A stretch of 64,000 bases of DNA from Strigamia acuminata. Its lineage: Eukaryota > Arthropoda > Chilopoda > Geophilomorpha > Linotaeniidae. The stretch lies in the NCBI GenBank assembly GCA_949358305.1, contig OX442314.1:43718581-43782580 (forward strand). Reading direction: 5' to 3'. This document shows, one piece after another, positions 30,857 through 45,020 of this stretch (its first letter is position 1; the number at the start of each line of letters is the position of its first letter). Both the position numbers and the translations under genes were made by a program. The notes under the pieces are model-generated. The model saw only the letters and a list, made by a program, of their open reading frames with translations. It ran no database searches and was not told the DNA's origin.

Positions 30857-31793
30857 GAATAAACGCCGGGGCGTTTAATAGTTTTTCTGACTCATCCCAC
30901 CCGGCGCTTATTCAGGCCCGGCGCGTAACTGAAAAATCGCCGATTTTTCTCTAAAAATAATCATTTTTCCTTAAAAATGATCATTTTTTCATAAAATCAC
31001 CGATTTTTTCCTACAAATGATCACTTTTTTCACAAAAATCACCGATTTTTTCCGAAAAATCGCCGATTGTTCTTTAAAAATGGTCATTTTTCCTTAAAAA
31101 TGGTCATTTTTCCTTAAAAATGGTCATTTTTCCTTAAAAATGGTCATTTTTCCTTAAAATTGGTCATTTTTCCTTAAAAATGGTCATTTTTTCATAAAAT
31201 TACCGATTTTTTCCTAAAAATGATCACTTTTTCCTAAAAAATCACCGATTTCTTTTTAAAAATGATCATTTTTTCATAAAAATCACCGATTTTTTTCCTA
31301 CAAATGATCACTTTTTTCATAAAAATCACCGATTTTTTCCTAAAAATCGCCGATTTTTCTCTAAAAATGGTCATTTTTCCTTAAAATTGGTCATTTTTCC
31401 TTAAAAATGGTCATTTTTTCATAAAATCACCGATTTTTTATTAAAAATAATCACTTTTTTCTAAAAAATCACCGATTTCTTTTTAAAAATGATCATTTTT
31501 TCATAAAAATCAACGATTTTCCCTAAACATGATCATTTTTTGCTCAAAAATTATCATTTTTTTTTCAAAAATTATTATTTTTTCGTAAAAATTATCATTT
31601 TTTCGTAAAAATTATCATTTTTTCGTAAAAATTATCATTTTTTCGTAAAAATTATCATTTTTTCGTAAAAACCACCGATTTTTCCTAAAAATCACCGATT
31701 TTCCCTAAACATGATCATTTTTTGCTCAAAAATTATCATTTTTTCGTAAAAATCAGTGACGTTTTGAGACCCGGCGTTTATTCGGGGCCGGCG
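30857..31793. mobile_element. Inverted-repeat/minisatellite element, copy 2
   Basis: Same element as 527-1463, identical as far as compared, ending against the first exon of ClC-7 copy 2. Confidence 0.6.
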
Positions 31794-34090
31794 ACAATTG
31801 CTGAAATGCACAAAAAGGCATCCAAGGTTCTAGAAGCCGTTATTGTGGCCATGATAACCGCAACGGTGGGATTCGTATCAATATACCTGCTAAATGACTG
31901 CCAACAAATAGGACAAGATCCCACAAATTTTCCAACTCAGGTATATCACCTAAATGATTTCTAAAATTAACAATTTGCAACAAACTTGCAACATTTTTTT
32001 CTCCAGTTCTACTGCGGAGACGGCGAATACAACGCCGTAGCTGCCCTTTGGTTCCAAACACCGGAAGCGAGTGTCAGAAGTCTGTTCCACGACCCAGGCC
32101 GTAAGTTCTCTCATTAAACGATTGGCTGGTTATGATACATATCTCTGTTTACTTTCTTCTAGGTTCACATAAACCACTTTCATTAGCAATATTCTTTGTT
32201 TTGTACTTCCTTCTGTCGTGCTGCACTTACGGCTTAGGGATTCCTAGCGGCCTTTTCATCCCATCCTTATTAACGGGTGCAGCTTGGGGTCGGTTAGTAG
32301 GAATAATATTGCAAGTTTGGAACCCTTCGCTTGTGAGTACTTGCTAATTATTACTCTTAAGACAGAAATGTATGTTTAGAAATTTGTATTTTGCTTCAAC
32401 AGAATATGCCTGGAAAGTATGCGCTTGTAGGAGCTGCAGCTCAGCTTGGGGGAGTCGTGCGAATGACTCTTAGTCTGACAGTAATAATGATCGAAGCAAC
32501 TGGTAATATAACCTTTGGTTTGCCGCTCATGATCGTGGTAGTGACTGCAAAATGGGTTGGTGATTATTTTAACGAGGTAACAAAACATCCGATGCATTCA
32601 AACTTCCAACTTCAATTATCTTCTTAAATCATTTAAAGAAGTAGGGAAAAATATGAAACGAAATTATTTCTGTAATCTGTTTTAGGGTATTTATGACATG
32701 CACATTCATCTCGCCAACGTACCGCTTTTAACTTGGGAACCGCCGCCATTGGTACACAATATCTATGCAAGGTAAATAAATATACAGAAAAATTATACAC
32801 AGTCGATTTATAACGAATCGCGATATAACAAATACCTAAAAATGGTTGGCGAGCCATAGAACGGCATGTTAAAAAAAAATTCAATATTCTCGTTATAACG
32901 AATCGATTTTTTGGGTACTTTGCAATTTGTTATAACGAGTTTCGACTTATATCGATCATTTAGATTTTATATATGAATTTAAATTTAACTTACCATAAAT
33001 TTAATTTAAACAGCGAAGTAATGAGTCATCCTGTGATAGCCTTTGAAGGAGTAGTAAAAGTCGGCAATGTTGTTAAAGTTCTGCTAGAGGAAACTCACAA
33101 CGGATTTCCAATCGTTCAGCCGACTTTGGTCGATTCAGTAAATTAATTTTCATTTCATTTAATGCGAATAATTACCGTAAACTTTTTTTTAATTTTTAAA
33201 TTTAGTCTAGCAACATGGAAGGACACTACGGAGGCATGATTCTTCGGTCACAATTAATAACGCTTCTGCAAGCAAGGGTAATGGGATTGCACAGCTCTGA
33301 ATACAAACTTGAACCAAGGATAACATGTACACATATCCACGATTTATTTCCTATTGATTCGTTGTTTTGTGCGCTGATTGGATGACTGCAGTCTCGTTTC
33401 ATGCATTGCTTGCCAATAAGAATGTTTGTTACTCGTTGTAATCCCAGAATACAGTGCATGTGGATGATGTCCAATTGTCCATGTTATCCTTTATTCATGA
33501 TACAAATCAAACATTTTTGTTACCCGCCCCACATTCAACGCACAGTTTAAGAAGCCCTGCTCTTGTCGATTTCCATTAACGATTGATTTCCATACCCAAA
33601 TTCAGGCTTTCATTGAACTCGAAGACGGCGTCAACAACAAACCAATCACCTTGGAGAATTTTAGGGCAAATTATCCGGTTACACCGTCAATAGAAGTATA
33701 AATATACAATTTCATTAAAAAAGAAAAAAAACCTTTTTTATGATTATTAATTTTTACTTGTAGGATGTGATTGAAAAATTGAAACCGGGAGATGATAATT
33801 ACTACATAGATTTACATCCGTACATCAACCCTGCGGCCCATGTCGTTTTAGCGGTAATAAATGGTAATTTTTTAACGAATTATACTAACTCCAGGGTCTA
33901 TTTTGCGCAGTCGGCATCGCTACCGAGGATATTCACTCTCTTCCGCGGGTTGGGATTGCGGCATTTGACTGTCGTTACAGAACGCAACGAAGTGATAGGA
34001 ATAGTGACGAGGAAAGATTTGGCTCGCTACAGAATGAGCACAAAGGGAGGACAAGCGGCTTTAGAAGAATTACAAATTTCTATGGGTTAA
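31794..34090 (+). CDS. CLCN7: ClC-7-like C-terminal half, copy 2
   Basis: Exons are those of copy 1 shifted by 30330, then by 30329 after the A-run in the intron before the ninth exon (8 A here, 9 in copy 1). All ten exons are open with intact GT-AG sites; stop at 34090, AATAAA at 34181. It carries the Cys in place of the conserved Trp before TYGLG. The membrane half J-Q and both CBS domains are encoded; the N-terminal half is absent. It follows the transposon nest directly, so any transcript from upstream would have to cross about 25 kb of insertions. Confidence 0.88.
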
Positions 34091-34274
34091 ATTTGTACAG
34101 TGTTACGTAATTTATAAACTTTTTAAATAATATAACCTTTGTGTTTGGCTCGGTACGAAACGTACAGTTAAAAATGAAGGAATAAATTTTTTTAATTAAA
34201 AAATTGTCAATTTTTGATTTTTATCAACTGTTTTTACTTTGAAATTGCAAGAGCAGATGCGCAGTCATTTTAAA

Positions 34275-36229
34275 TCGGCTACAAATCGTAACCACTTATT
34301 GAACATGGTTGTGTATTGCCGGTAGTTATCGAATATTTTTTAATATTTCAATAAGATTTCAAAAAAAAAAATAAAAATTAAAAGAAGAAGAAGAATGAAA
34401 ACTGGCAAAAAAAATGAAAAAAAAACTAGAAATGCTCAAAGAATATCGTAAAAAGAATGAAAAATTGCCAAAAATATGGTAAAAACAATGAAAAAGGACA
34501 AAAAATATCAAAATCTCCCAAAAAATCAAAGTCACTACGAATAAAAAGCAACAAACGGCGTGAAAGCTGTATATCCCGGTTCGCCATTTTGACTCACGCC
34601 ATATTGGAATGCGGCTCTGCTCTGGGCAGCGCCTAACTCTCTCTTTCTGATTCATGTAATCGCTGTATTCTTCCTGCGTGTCGAAATGATCGGTCCTTTC
34701 TTGTTGCCCATGTCCATTCTCGTGTAATCTGCAGTCTCAGGTGCGCTGAATTCAAAAAGTTTGTCATCACTCATCAGCAATTTTAATTTCGTCACAAAGA
34801 CAAACGTCGTTTCACCAACCCGGCAGGGATAACATTCCGCATAGCTTAACTATCTTGGCGGCTGCAATCGAATTAATTATAATAAATTATACGTGCGGAT
34901 TTTGATGGTTTGAAAATTACATTTTTTCGTCGATCGCTCGATCGATCGGCGACTTGGGCGAAGGAAGCTGCTGCTCGATTGACGGTCGAGTCGAGTCGAA
35001 TCGAATCGAATCGAAGCGCCCACCCTGTCCCTGTACGACTCTCTGTTCCTGAATTTTTCAGATTTATTCGTAATCATCCTGAAAAGAAATACTGTATTTT
35101 ATTTATTTATTTATTTATTTATTTCTTAATTGTTTTAAATAAAAATAAAAATTTGAATTTTATATTTTTCGTTTACTTCTTTCGGTTTTTCGAAATAAGC
35201 CTAATTTCGTTGTTTCTCCCCTTACCTGGTAGTTAGTGTTGGTAAATAATCTCCAATGTCCAATGCCGTAAATGCTCTATCTCATCTTGGATTTTCTTTC
35301 CTCGGAATTATAAACTTAATTCCATCCACGATTTCATCCAACTTGATCAACGAGCATGTTTGCGAGAGGAGAGTTGCATTTTGCCAAATACTACTTGGGG
35401 TCTCGTGATCTCGTGATCTCGGATCGGGAGCAAGTGCGTGTGACGTCACGAACTATGCTTTTTCACAAATTGGCATAGGTTAACAATGACATGTGGTTGT
35501 TAAGCCTATTTGTGTGGAGATAGAATTGTGAACTAACACCGGCACTTGATTTGAATTGAATGTTTTGTTTTGTGCAACATTATATAATAAATTATTGCAT
35601 TGAATGAAATTAATCTTTTGAAAACAATTCAGATTAATAAATTTGCTAAAATTAAAATGAAAATTTGGAGGAAATGATGAAATGTGCTGATGAAATAAAC
35701 GTATAAATATTTTGTATTTTCAGATTAAGATTCCAGAAAATTAGCTGGAAAATGGATAAATGGATAAGGACATGACATGAAATTGAATTTGTATTGAATT
35801 TGTGTTGAGATTTGCATTAAAGTTTTAATTAAAGTTGAATTTTTTGATTTGATTTTGATTGAATGTTTTGTGCAACATATTGCATTACATTAATTAAAAA
35901 TACAATAAAATAAAATAAACTAAACAAAATGAATATATTGAATAAAAAATCTTGGCGAATAGAATAAATTATACACAGTATTCACGATTCCATGGGAACC
36001 GAGTAACAATTGATTGCTCATCTTTGCCAGGGCTCAGCCCCGGCCAACCGTCAAACCGTCACCACGCATCAGCAACTCTATCTCTGCAAGTTTGCAACAG
36101 TAATTAGAGAATTAACGAAATTCGAAAAAATCAATAAATTTAGAGAAAATTAGGCTTTTATTTCCAACTTTTAAATGCTGATAAAATGTTGTGTTAAAAC
36201 GTTGCAAAAGATGTCTACCGTTCTGCCTC
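34275..36229. other. Unit spacer, unit 3
   Basis: Uninterrupted version of the spacer: A-rich part, then GCCATTTTG/GCCATATTGG motifs near 34580, the sequence duplicated at the nest borders (34827-34980), TTTA microsatellite near 35100, TGACGTCA at 35441-35448. No gene recognised. Confidence 0.55.
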
Positions 36230-37166
36230 GAATAAACGCCGGGGCGTTTAATAGTTTTTCTGACTCATCCCACCCGGCGCTTATTCAGGCCCGGCGCGTA
36301 ACTGAAAAATCGCCGATTTTTCTCTAAAAATAATCATTTTTCCTTAAAAATGATCATTTTTTCATAAAATCACCGATTTTTTCCTACAAATGATCACTTT
36401 TTTCACAAAAATCACCGATTTTTTCCGAAAAATCGCCGATTGTTCTTTAAAAATGGTCATTTTTCCTTAAAAATGGTCATTTTTCCTTAAAAATGGTCAT
36501 TTTTCCTTAAAAATGGTCATTTTTCCTTAAAATTGGTCATTTTTCCTTAAAAATGGTCATTTTTTCATAAAATTACCGATTTTTTCCTAAAAATGATCAC
36601 TTTTTCCTAAAAAATCACCGATTTCTTTTTAAAAATGATCATTTTTTCATAAAAATCACCGATTTTTTTCCTACAAATGATCACTTTTTTCATAAAAATC
36701 ACCGATTTTTTCCTAAAAATCGCCGATTTTTCTCTAAAAATGGTCATTTTTCCTTAAAATTGGTCATTTTTCCTTAAAAATGGTCATTTTTTCATAAAAT
36801 CACCGATTTTTTATTAAAAATAATCACTTTTTTCTAAAAAATCACCGATTTCTTTTTAAAAATGATCATTTTTTCATAAAAATCAACGATTTTCCCTAAA
36901 CATGATCATTTTTTGCTCAAAAATTATCATTTTTTTTTCAAAAATTATTATTTTTTCGTAAAAATTATCATTTTTTCGTAAAAATTATCATTTTTTCGTA
37001 AAAATTATCATTTTTTCGTAAAAATTATCATTTTTTCGTAAAAACCACCGATTTTTCCTAAAAATCACCGATTTTCCCTAAACATGATCATTTTTTGCTC
37101 AAAAATTATCATTTTTTCGTAAAAATCAGTGACGTTTTGAGACCCGGCGTTTATTCGGGGCCGGCG
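36230..37166. mobile_element. Inverted-repeat/minisatellite element, copy 3
   Basis: Copy of 527-1463, 5373 bases after copy 2. Confidence 0.6.
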
Positions 37167-39463
37167 ACAATTGCTGAAATGCACAAAAAGGCATCCAAGG
37201 TTCTAGAAGCCGTTATTGTGGCCATGATAACCGCAACGGTGGGATTCGTATCAATATACCTGCTAAATGACTGCCAACAAATAGGACAAGATCCCACAAA
37301 TTTTCCAACTCAGGTATATCACCTAAATGATTTCTAAAATTAACAATTTGCAACAAACTTGCAACATTTTTTTCTCCAGTTCTACTGCGGAGACGGCGAA
37401 TACAACGCCGTAGCTGCCCTTTGGTTCCAAACACCGGAAGCGAGTGTCAGAAGTCTGTTCCACGACCCAGGCCGTAAGTTCTCTCATTAAACGATTGGCT
37501 GGTTATGATACATATCTCTGTTTACTTTCTTCTAGGTTCACATAAACCACTTTCATTAGCAATATTCTTTGTTTTGTACTTCCTTCTGTCGTGCTGCACT
37601 TACGGCTTAGGGATTCCTAGCGGCCTTTTCATCCCATCCTTATTAACGGGTGCAGCTTGGGGTCGGTTAGTAGGAATAATATTGCAAGTTTGGAACCCTT
37701 CGCTTGTGAGTACTTGCTAATTATTACTCTTAAGACAGAAATGTATGTTTAGAAATTTGTATTTTGCTTCAACAGAATATGCCTGGAAAGTATGCGCTTG
37801 TAGGAGCTGCAGCTCAGCTTGGGGGAGTCGTGCGAATGACTCTTAGTCTGACAGTAATAATGATCGAAGCAACTGGTAATATAACCTTTGGTTTGCCGCT
37901 CATGATCGTGGTAGTGACTGCAAAATGGGTTGGTGATTATTTTAACGAGGTAACAAAACATCCGATGCATTCAAACTTCCAACTTCAATTATCTTCTTAA
38001 ATCATTTAAAGAAGTAGGGAAAAATATGAAACGAAATTATTTCTGTAATCTGTTTTAGGGTATTTATGACATGCACATTCATCTCGCCAACGTACCGCTT
38101 TTAACTTGGGAACCGCCGCCATTGGTACACAATATCTATGCAAGGTAAATAAATATACAGAAAAATTATACACAGTCGATTTATAACGAATCGCGATATA
38201 ACAAATACCTAAAAATGGTTGGCGAGCCATAGAACGGCATGTTAAAAAAAAATTCAATATTCTCGTTATAACGAATCGATTTTTTGGGTACTTTGCAATT
38301 TGTTATAACGAGTTTCGACTTATATCGATCATTTAGATTTTATATATGAATTTAAATTTAACTTACCATAAATTTAATTTAAACAGCGAAGTAATGAGTC
38401 ATCCTGTGATAGCCTTTGAAGGAGTAGTAAAAGTCGGCAATGTTGTTAAAGTTCTGCTAGAGGAAACTCACAACGGATTTCCAATCGTTCAGCCGACTTT
38501 GGTCGATTCAGTAAATTAATTTTCATTTCATTTAATGCGAATAATTACCGTAAACTTTTTTTTAATTTTTAAATTTAGTCTAGCAACATGGAAGGACACT
38601 ACGGAGGCATGATTCTTCGGTCACAATTAATAACGCTTCTGCAAGCAAGGGTAATGGGATTGCACAGCTCTGAATACAAACTTGAACCAAGGATAACATG
38701 TACACATATCCACGATTTATTTCCTATTGATTCGTTGTTTTGTGCGCTGATTGGATGACTGCAGTCTCGTTTCATGCATTGCTTGCCAATAAGAATGTTT
38801 GTTACTCGTTGTAATCCCAGAATACAGTGCATGTGGATGATGTCCAATTGTCCATGTTATCCTTTATTCATGATACAAATCAAACATTTTTGTTACCCGC
38901 CCCACATTCAACGCACAGTTTAAGAAGCCCTGCTCTTGTCGATTTCCATTAACGATTGATTTCCATACCCAAATTCAGGCTTTCATTGAACTCGAAGACG
39001 GCGTCAACAACAAACCAATCACCTTGGAGAATTTTAGGGCAAATTATCCGGTTACACCGTCAATAGAAGTATAAATATACAATTTCATTAAAAAAGAAAA
39101 AAAACCTTTTTTATGATTATTAATTTTTACTTGTAGGATGTGATTGAAAAATTGAAACCGGGAGATGATAATTACTACATAGATTTACATCCGTACATCA
39201 ACCCTGCGGCCCATGTCGTTTTAGCGGTAATAAATGGTAATTTTTTAACGAATTATACTAACTCCAGGGTCTATTTTGCGCAGTCGGCATCGCTACCGAG
39301 GATATTCACTCTCTTCCGCGGGTTGGGATTGCGGCATTTGACTGTCGTTACAGAACGCAACGAAGTGATAGGAATAGTGACGAGGAAAGATTTGGCTCGC
39401 TACAGAATGAGCACAAAGGGAGGACAAGCGGCTTTAGAAGAATTACAAATTTCTATGGGTTAA
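37167..39463 (+). CDS. CLCN7: ClC-7-like C-terminal half, copy 3
   Basis: Ten exons as in copy 2 plus 5373: the filter exon is at 37536-37705, the final exon 39284-39463, AATAAA at 39554. No difference from copy 2 seen in exons. Cys replaces the conserved Trp. Reading frame and splice sites intact; 5' exons absent. Confidence 0.88.
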
Positions 39464-39647
39464 ATTTGTACAGTGTTACGTAATTTATAAACTTTTTAAA
39501 TAATATAACCTTTGTGTTTGGCTCGGTACGAAACGTACAGTTAAAAATGAAGGAATAAATTTTTTTAATTAAAAAATTGTCAATTTTTGATTTTTATCAA
39601 CTGTTTTTACTTTGAAATTGCAAGAGCAGATGCGCAGTCATTTTAAA

Positions 39648-41602
39648 TCGGCTACAAATCGTAACCACTTATTGAACATGGTTGTGTATTGCCGGTAGTT
39701 ATCGAATATTTTTTAATATTTCAATAAGATTTCAAAAAAAAAAATAAAAATTAAAAGAAGAAGAAGAATGAAAACTGGCAAAAAAAATGAAAAAAAAACT
39801 AGAAATGCTCAAAGAATATCGTAAAAAGAATGAAAAATTGCCAAAAATATGGTAAAAACAATGAAAAAGGACAAAAAATATCAAAATCTCCCAAAAAATC
39901 AAAGTCACTACGAATAAAAAGCAACAAACGGCGTGAAAGCTGTATATCCCGGTTCGCCATTTTGACTCACGCCATATTGGAATGCGGCTCTGCTCTGGGC
40001 AGCGCCTAACTCTCTCTTTCTGATTCATGTAATCGCTGTATTCTTCCTGCGTGTCGAAATGATCGGTCCTTTCTTGTTGCCCATGTCCATTCTCGTGTAA
40101 TCTGCAGTCTCAGGTGCGCTGAATTCAAAAAGTTTGTCATCACTCATCAGCAATTTTAATTTCGTCACAAAGACAAACGTCGTTTCACCAACCCGGCAGG
40201 GATAACATTCCGCATAGCTTAACTATCTTGGCGGCTGCAATCGAATTAATTATAATAAATTATACGTGCGGATTTTGATGGTTTGAAAATTACATTTTTT
40301 CGTCGATCGCTCGATCGATCGGCGACTTGGGCGAAGGAAGCTGCTGCTCGATTGACGGTCGAGTCGAGTCGAATCGAATCGAATCGAAGCGCCCACCCTG
40401 TCCCTGTACGACTCTCTGTTCCTGAATTTTTCAGATTTATTCGTAATCATCCTGAAAAGAAATACTGTATTTTATTTATTTATTTATTTATTTATTTCTT
40501 AATTGTTTTAAATAAAAATAAAAATTTGAATTTTATATTTTTCGTTTACTTCTTTCGGTTTTTCGAAATAAGCCTAATTTCGTTGTTTCTCCCCTTACCT
40601 GGTAGTTAGTGTTGGTAAATAATCTCCAATGTCCAATGCCGTAAATGCTCTATCTCATCTTGGATTTTCTTTCCTCGGAATTATAAACTTAATTCCATCC
40701 ACGATTTCATCCAACTTGATCAACGAGCATGTTTGCGAGAGGAGAGTTGCATTTTGCCAAATACTACTTGGGGTCTCGTGATCTCGTGATCTCGGATCGG
40801 GAGCAAGTGCGTGTGACGTCACGAACTATGCTTTTTCACAAATTGGCATAGGTTAACAATGACATGTGGTTGTTAAGCCTATTTGTGTGGAGATAGAATT
40901 GTGAACTAACACCGGCACTTGATTTGAATTGAATGTTTTGTTTTGTGCAACATTATATAATAAATTATTGCATTGAATGAAATTAATCTTTTGAAAACAA
41001 TTCAGATTAATAAATTTGCTAAAATTAAAATGAAAATTTGGAGGAAATGATGAAATGTGCTGATGAAATAAACGTATAAATATTTTGTATTTTCAGATTA
41101 AGATTCCAGAAAATTAGCTGGAAAATGGATAAATGGATAAGGACATGACATGAAATTGAATTTGTATTGAATTTGTGTTGAGATTTGCATTAAAGTTTTA
41201 ATTAAAGTTGAATTTTTTGATTTGATTTTGATTGAATGTTTTGTGCAACATATTGCATTACATTAATTAAAAATACAATAAAATAAAATAAACTAAACAA
41301 AATGAATATATTGAATAAAAAATCTTGGCGAATAGAATAAATTATACACAGTATTCACGATTCCATGGGAACCGAGTAACAATTGATTGCTCATCTTTGC
41401 CAGGGCTCAGCCCCGGCCAACCGTCAAACCGTCACCACGCATCAGCAACTCTATCTCTGCAAGTTTGCAACAGTAATTAGAGAATTAACGAAATTCGAAA
41501 AAATCAATAAATTTAGAGAAAATTAGGCTTTTATTTCCAACTTTTAAATGCTGATAAAATGTTGTGTTAAAACGTTGCAAAAGATGTCTACCGTTCTGCC
41601 TC
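39648..41602. other. Unit spacer, unit 4
   Basis: Same content as 34275-36229; TGACGTCA at 40814-40821. No gene recognised. Confidence 0.55.
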
Positions 41603-42539
41603 GAATAAACGCCGGGGCGTTTAATAGTTTTTCTGACTCATCCCACCCGGCGCTTATTCAGGCCCGGCGCGTAACTGAAAAATCGCCGATTTTTCTCTAA
41701 AAATAATCATTTTTCCTTAAAAATGATCATTTTTTCATAAAATCACCGATTTTTTCCTACAAATGATCACTTTTTTCACAAAAATCACCGATTTTTTCCG
41801 AAAAATCGCCGATTGTTCTTTAAAAATGGTCATTTTTCCTTAAAAATGGTCATTTTTCCTTAAAAATGGTCATTTTTCCTTAAAAATGGTCATTTTTCCT
41901 TAAAATTGGTCATTTTTCCTTAAAAATGGTCATTTTTTCATAAAATTACCGATTTTTTCCTAAAAATGATCACTTTTTCCTAAAAAATCACCGATTTCTT
42001 TTTAAAAATGATCATTTTTTCATAAAAATCACCGATTTTTTTCCTACAAATGATCACTTTTTTCATAAAAATCACCGATTTTTTCCTAAAAATCGCCGAT
42101 TTTTCTCTAAAAATGGTCATTTTTCCTTAAAATTGGTCATTTTTCCTTAAAAATGGTCATTTTTTCATAAAATCACCGATTTTTTATTAAAAATAATCAC
42201 TTTTTTCTAAAAAATCACCGATTTCTTTTTAAAAATGATCATTTTTTCATAAAAATCAACGATTTTCCCTAAACATGATCATTTTTTGCTCAAAAATTAT
42301 CATTTTTTTTTCAAAAATTATTATTTTTTCGTAAAAATTATCATTTTTTCGTAAAAATTATCATTTTTTCGTAAAAATTATCATTTTTTCGTAAAAATTA
42401 TCATTTTTTCGTAAAAACCACCGATTTTTCCTAAAAATCACCGATTTTCCCTAAACATGATCATTTTTTGCTCAAAAATTATCATTTTTTCGTAAAAATC
42501 AGTGACGTTTTGAGACCCGGCGTTTATTCGGGGCCGGCG
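41603..42539. mobile_element. Inverted-repeat/minisatellite element, copy 4
   Basis: Copy of 527-1463. Confidence 0.6.
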
Positions 42540-44836
42540 ACAATTGCTGAAATGCACAAAAAGGCATCCAAGGTTCTAGAAGCCGTTATTGTGGCCATGA
42601 TAACCGCAACGGTGGGATTCGTATCAATATACCTGCTAAATGACTGCCAACAAATAGGACAAGATCCCACAAATTTTCCAACTCAGGTATATCACCTAAA
42701 TGATTTCTAAAATTAACAATTTGCAACAAACTTGCAACATTTTTTTCTCCAGTTCTACTGCGGAGACGGCGAATACAACGCCGTAGCTGCCCTTTGGTTC
42801 CAAACACCGGAAGCGAGTGTCAGAAGTCTGTTCCACGACCCAGGCCGTAAGTTCTCTCATTAAACGATTGGCTGGTTATGATACATATCTCTGTTTACTT
42901 TCTTCTAGGTTCACATAAACCACTTTCATTAGCAATATTCTTTGTTTTGTACTTCCTTCTGTCGTGCTGCACTTACGGCTTAGGGATTCCTAGCGGCCTT
43001 TTCATCCCATCCTTATTAACGGGTGCAGCTTGGGGTCGGTTAGTAGGAATAATATTGCAAGTTTGGAACCCTTCGCTTGTGAGTACTTGCTAATTATTAC
43101 TCTTAAGACAGAAATGTATGTTTAGAAATTTGTATTTTGCTTCAATAGAATATGCCTGGAAAGTATGCGCTTGTAGGAGCTGCAGCTCAGCTTGGGGGAG
43201 TCGTGCGAATGACTCTTAGTCTGACAGTAATAATGATCGAAGCAACTGGTAATATAACCTTTGGTTTGCCGCTCATGATCGTGGTAGTGACTGCAAAATG
43301 GGTTGGTGATTATTTTAACGAGGTAACAAAACATCCGATGCATTCAAACTTCCAACTTCAATTATCTTCTTAAATCATTTAAAGAAGTAGGGAAAAATAT
43401 GAAACGAAATTATTTCTGTAATCTGTTTTAGGGTATTTATGACATGCACATTCATCTCGCCAACGTACCGCTTTTAACTTGGGAACCGCCGCCATTGGTA
43501 CACAATATCTATGCAAGGTAAATAAATATACAGAAAAATTATACACAGTCGATTTATAACGAATCGCGATATAACAAATACCTAAAAATGGTTGGCGAGC
43601 CATAGAACGGCATGTTAAAAAAAAATTCAATATTCTCGTTATAACGAATCGATTTTTTGGGTACTTTGCAATTTGTTATAACGAGTTTCGACTTATATCG
43701 ATCATTTAGATTTTATATATGAATTTAAATTTAACTTACCATAAATTTAATTTAAACAGCGAAGTAATGAGTCATCCTGTGATAGCCTTTGAAGGAGTAG
43801 TAAAAGTCGGCAATGTTGTTAAAGTTCTGCTAGAGGAAACTCACAACGGATTTCCAATCGTTCAGCCGACTTTGGTCGATTCAGTAAATTAATTTTCATT
43901 TCATTTAATGCGAATAATTACCGTAAACTTTTTTTTAATTTTTAAATTTAGTCTAGCAACATGGAAGGACACTACGGAGGCATGATTCTTCGGTCACAAT
44001 TAATAACGCTTCTGCAAGCAAGGGTAATGGGATTGCACAGCTCTGAATACAAACTTGAACCAAGGATAACATGTACACATATCCACGATTTATTTCCTAT
44101 TGATTCGTTGTTTTGTGCGCTGATTGGATGACTGCAGTCTCGTTTCATGCATTGCTTGCCAATAAGAATGTTTGTTACTCGTTGTAATCCCAGAATACAG
44201 TGCATGTGGATGATGTCCAATTGTCCATGTTATCCTTTATTCATGATACAAATCAAACATTTTTGTTACCCGCCCCACATTCAACGCACAGTTTAAGAAG
44301 CCCTGCTCTTGTCGATTTCCATTAACGATTGATTTCCATACCCAAATTCAGGCTTTCATTGAACTCGAAGACGGCGTCAACAACAAACCAATCACCTTGG
44401 AGAATTTTAGGGCAAATTATCCGGTTACACCGTCAATAGAAGTATAAATATACAATTTCATTAAAAAAGAAAAAAAACCTTTTTTATGATTATTAATTTT
44501 TACTTGTAGGATGTGATTGAAAAATTGAAACCGGGAGATGATAATTACTACATAGATTTACATCCGTACATCAACCCTGCGGCCCATGTCGTTTTAGCGG
44601 TAATAAATGGTAATTTTTTAACGAATTATACTAACTCCAGGGTCTATTTTGCGCAGTCGGCATCGCTACCGAGGATATTCACTCTCTTCCGCGGGTTGGG
44701 ATTGCGGCATTTGACTGTCGTTACAGAACGCAACGAAGTGATAGGAATAGTGACGAGGAAAGATTTGGCTCGCTACAGAATGAGCACAAAGGGAGGACAA
44801 GCGGCTTTAGAAGAATTACAAATTTCTATGGGTTAA
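42540..44836 (+). CDS. CLCN7: ClC-7-like C-terminal half, copy 4
   Basis: As copy 3 plus 5373, with one visible difference: the acceptor before the fourth exon reads CAATAG (ending at 43147) instead of CAACAG. Both are usable acceptors, and copy 6 also has CAATAG. The change removes nothing from the spliced frame. Stop at 44836. Cys in place of the conserved Trp; 5' exons absent. Confidence 0.88.
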
Positions 44837-45020
44837 ATTTGTACAGTGTTACGTAATTTATAAACTTTTTAAATAATATAACCTTTGTGTTTGGCTCGGT
44901 ACGAAACGTACAGTTAAAAATGAAGGAATAAATTTTTTTAATTAAAAAATTGTCAATTTTTGATTTTTATCAACTGTTTTTACTTTGAAATTGCAAGAGC
45001 AGATGCGCAGTCATTTTAAA

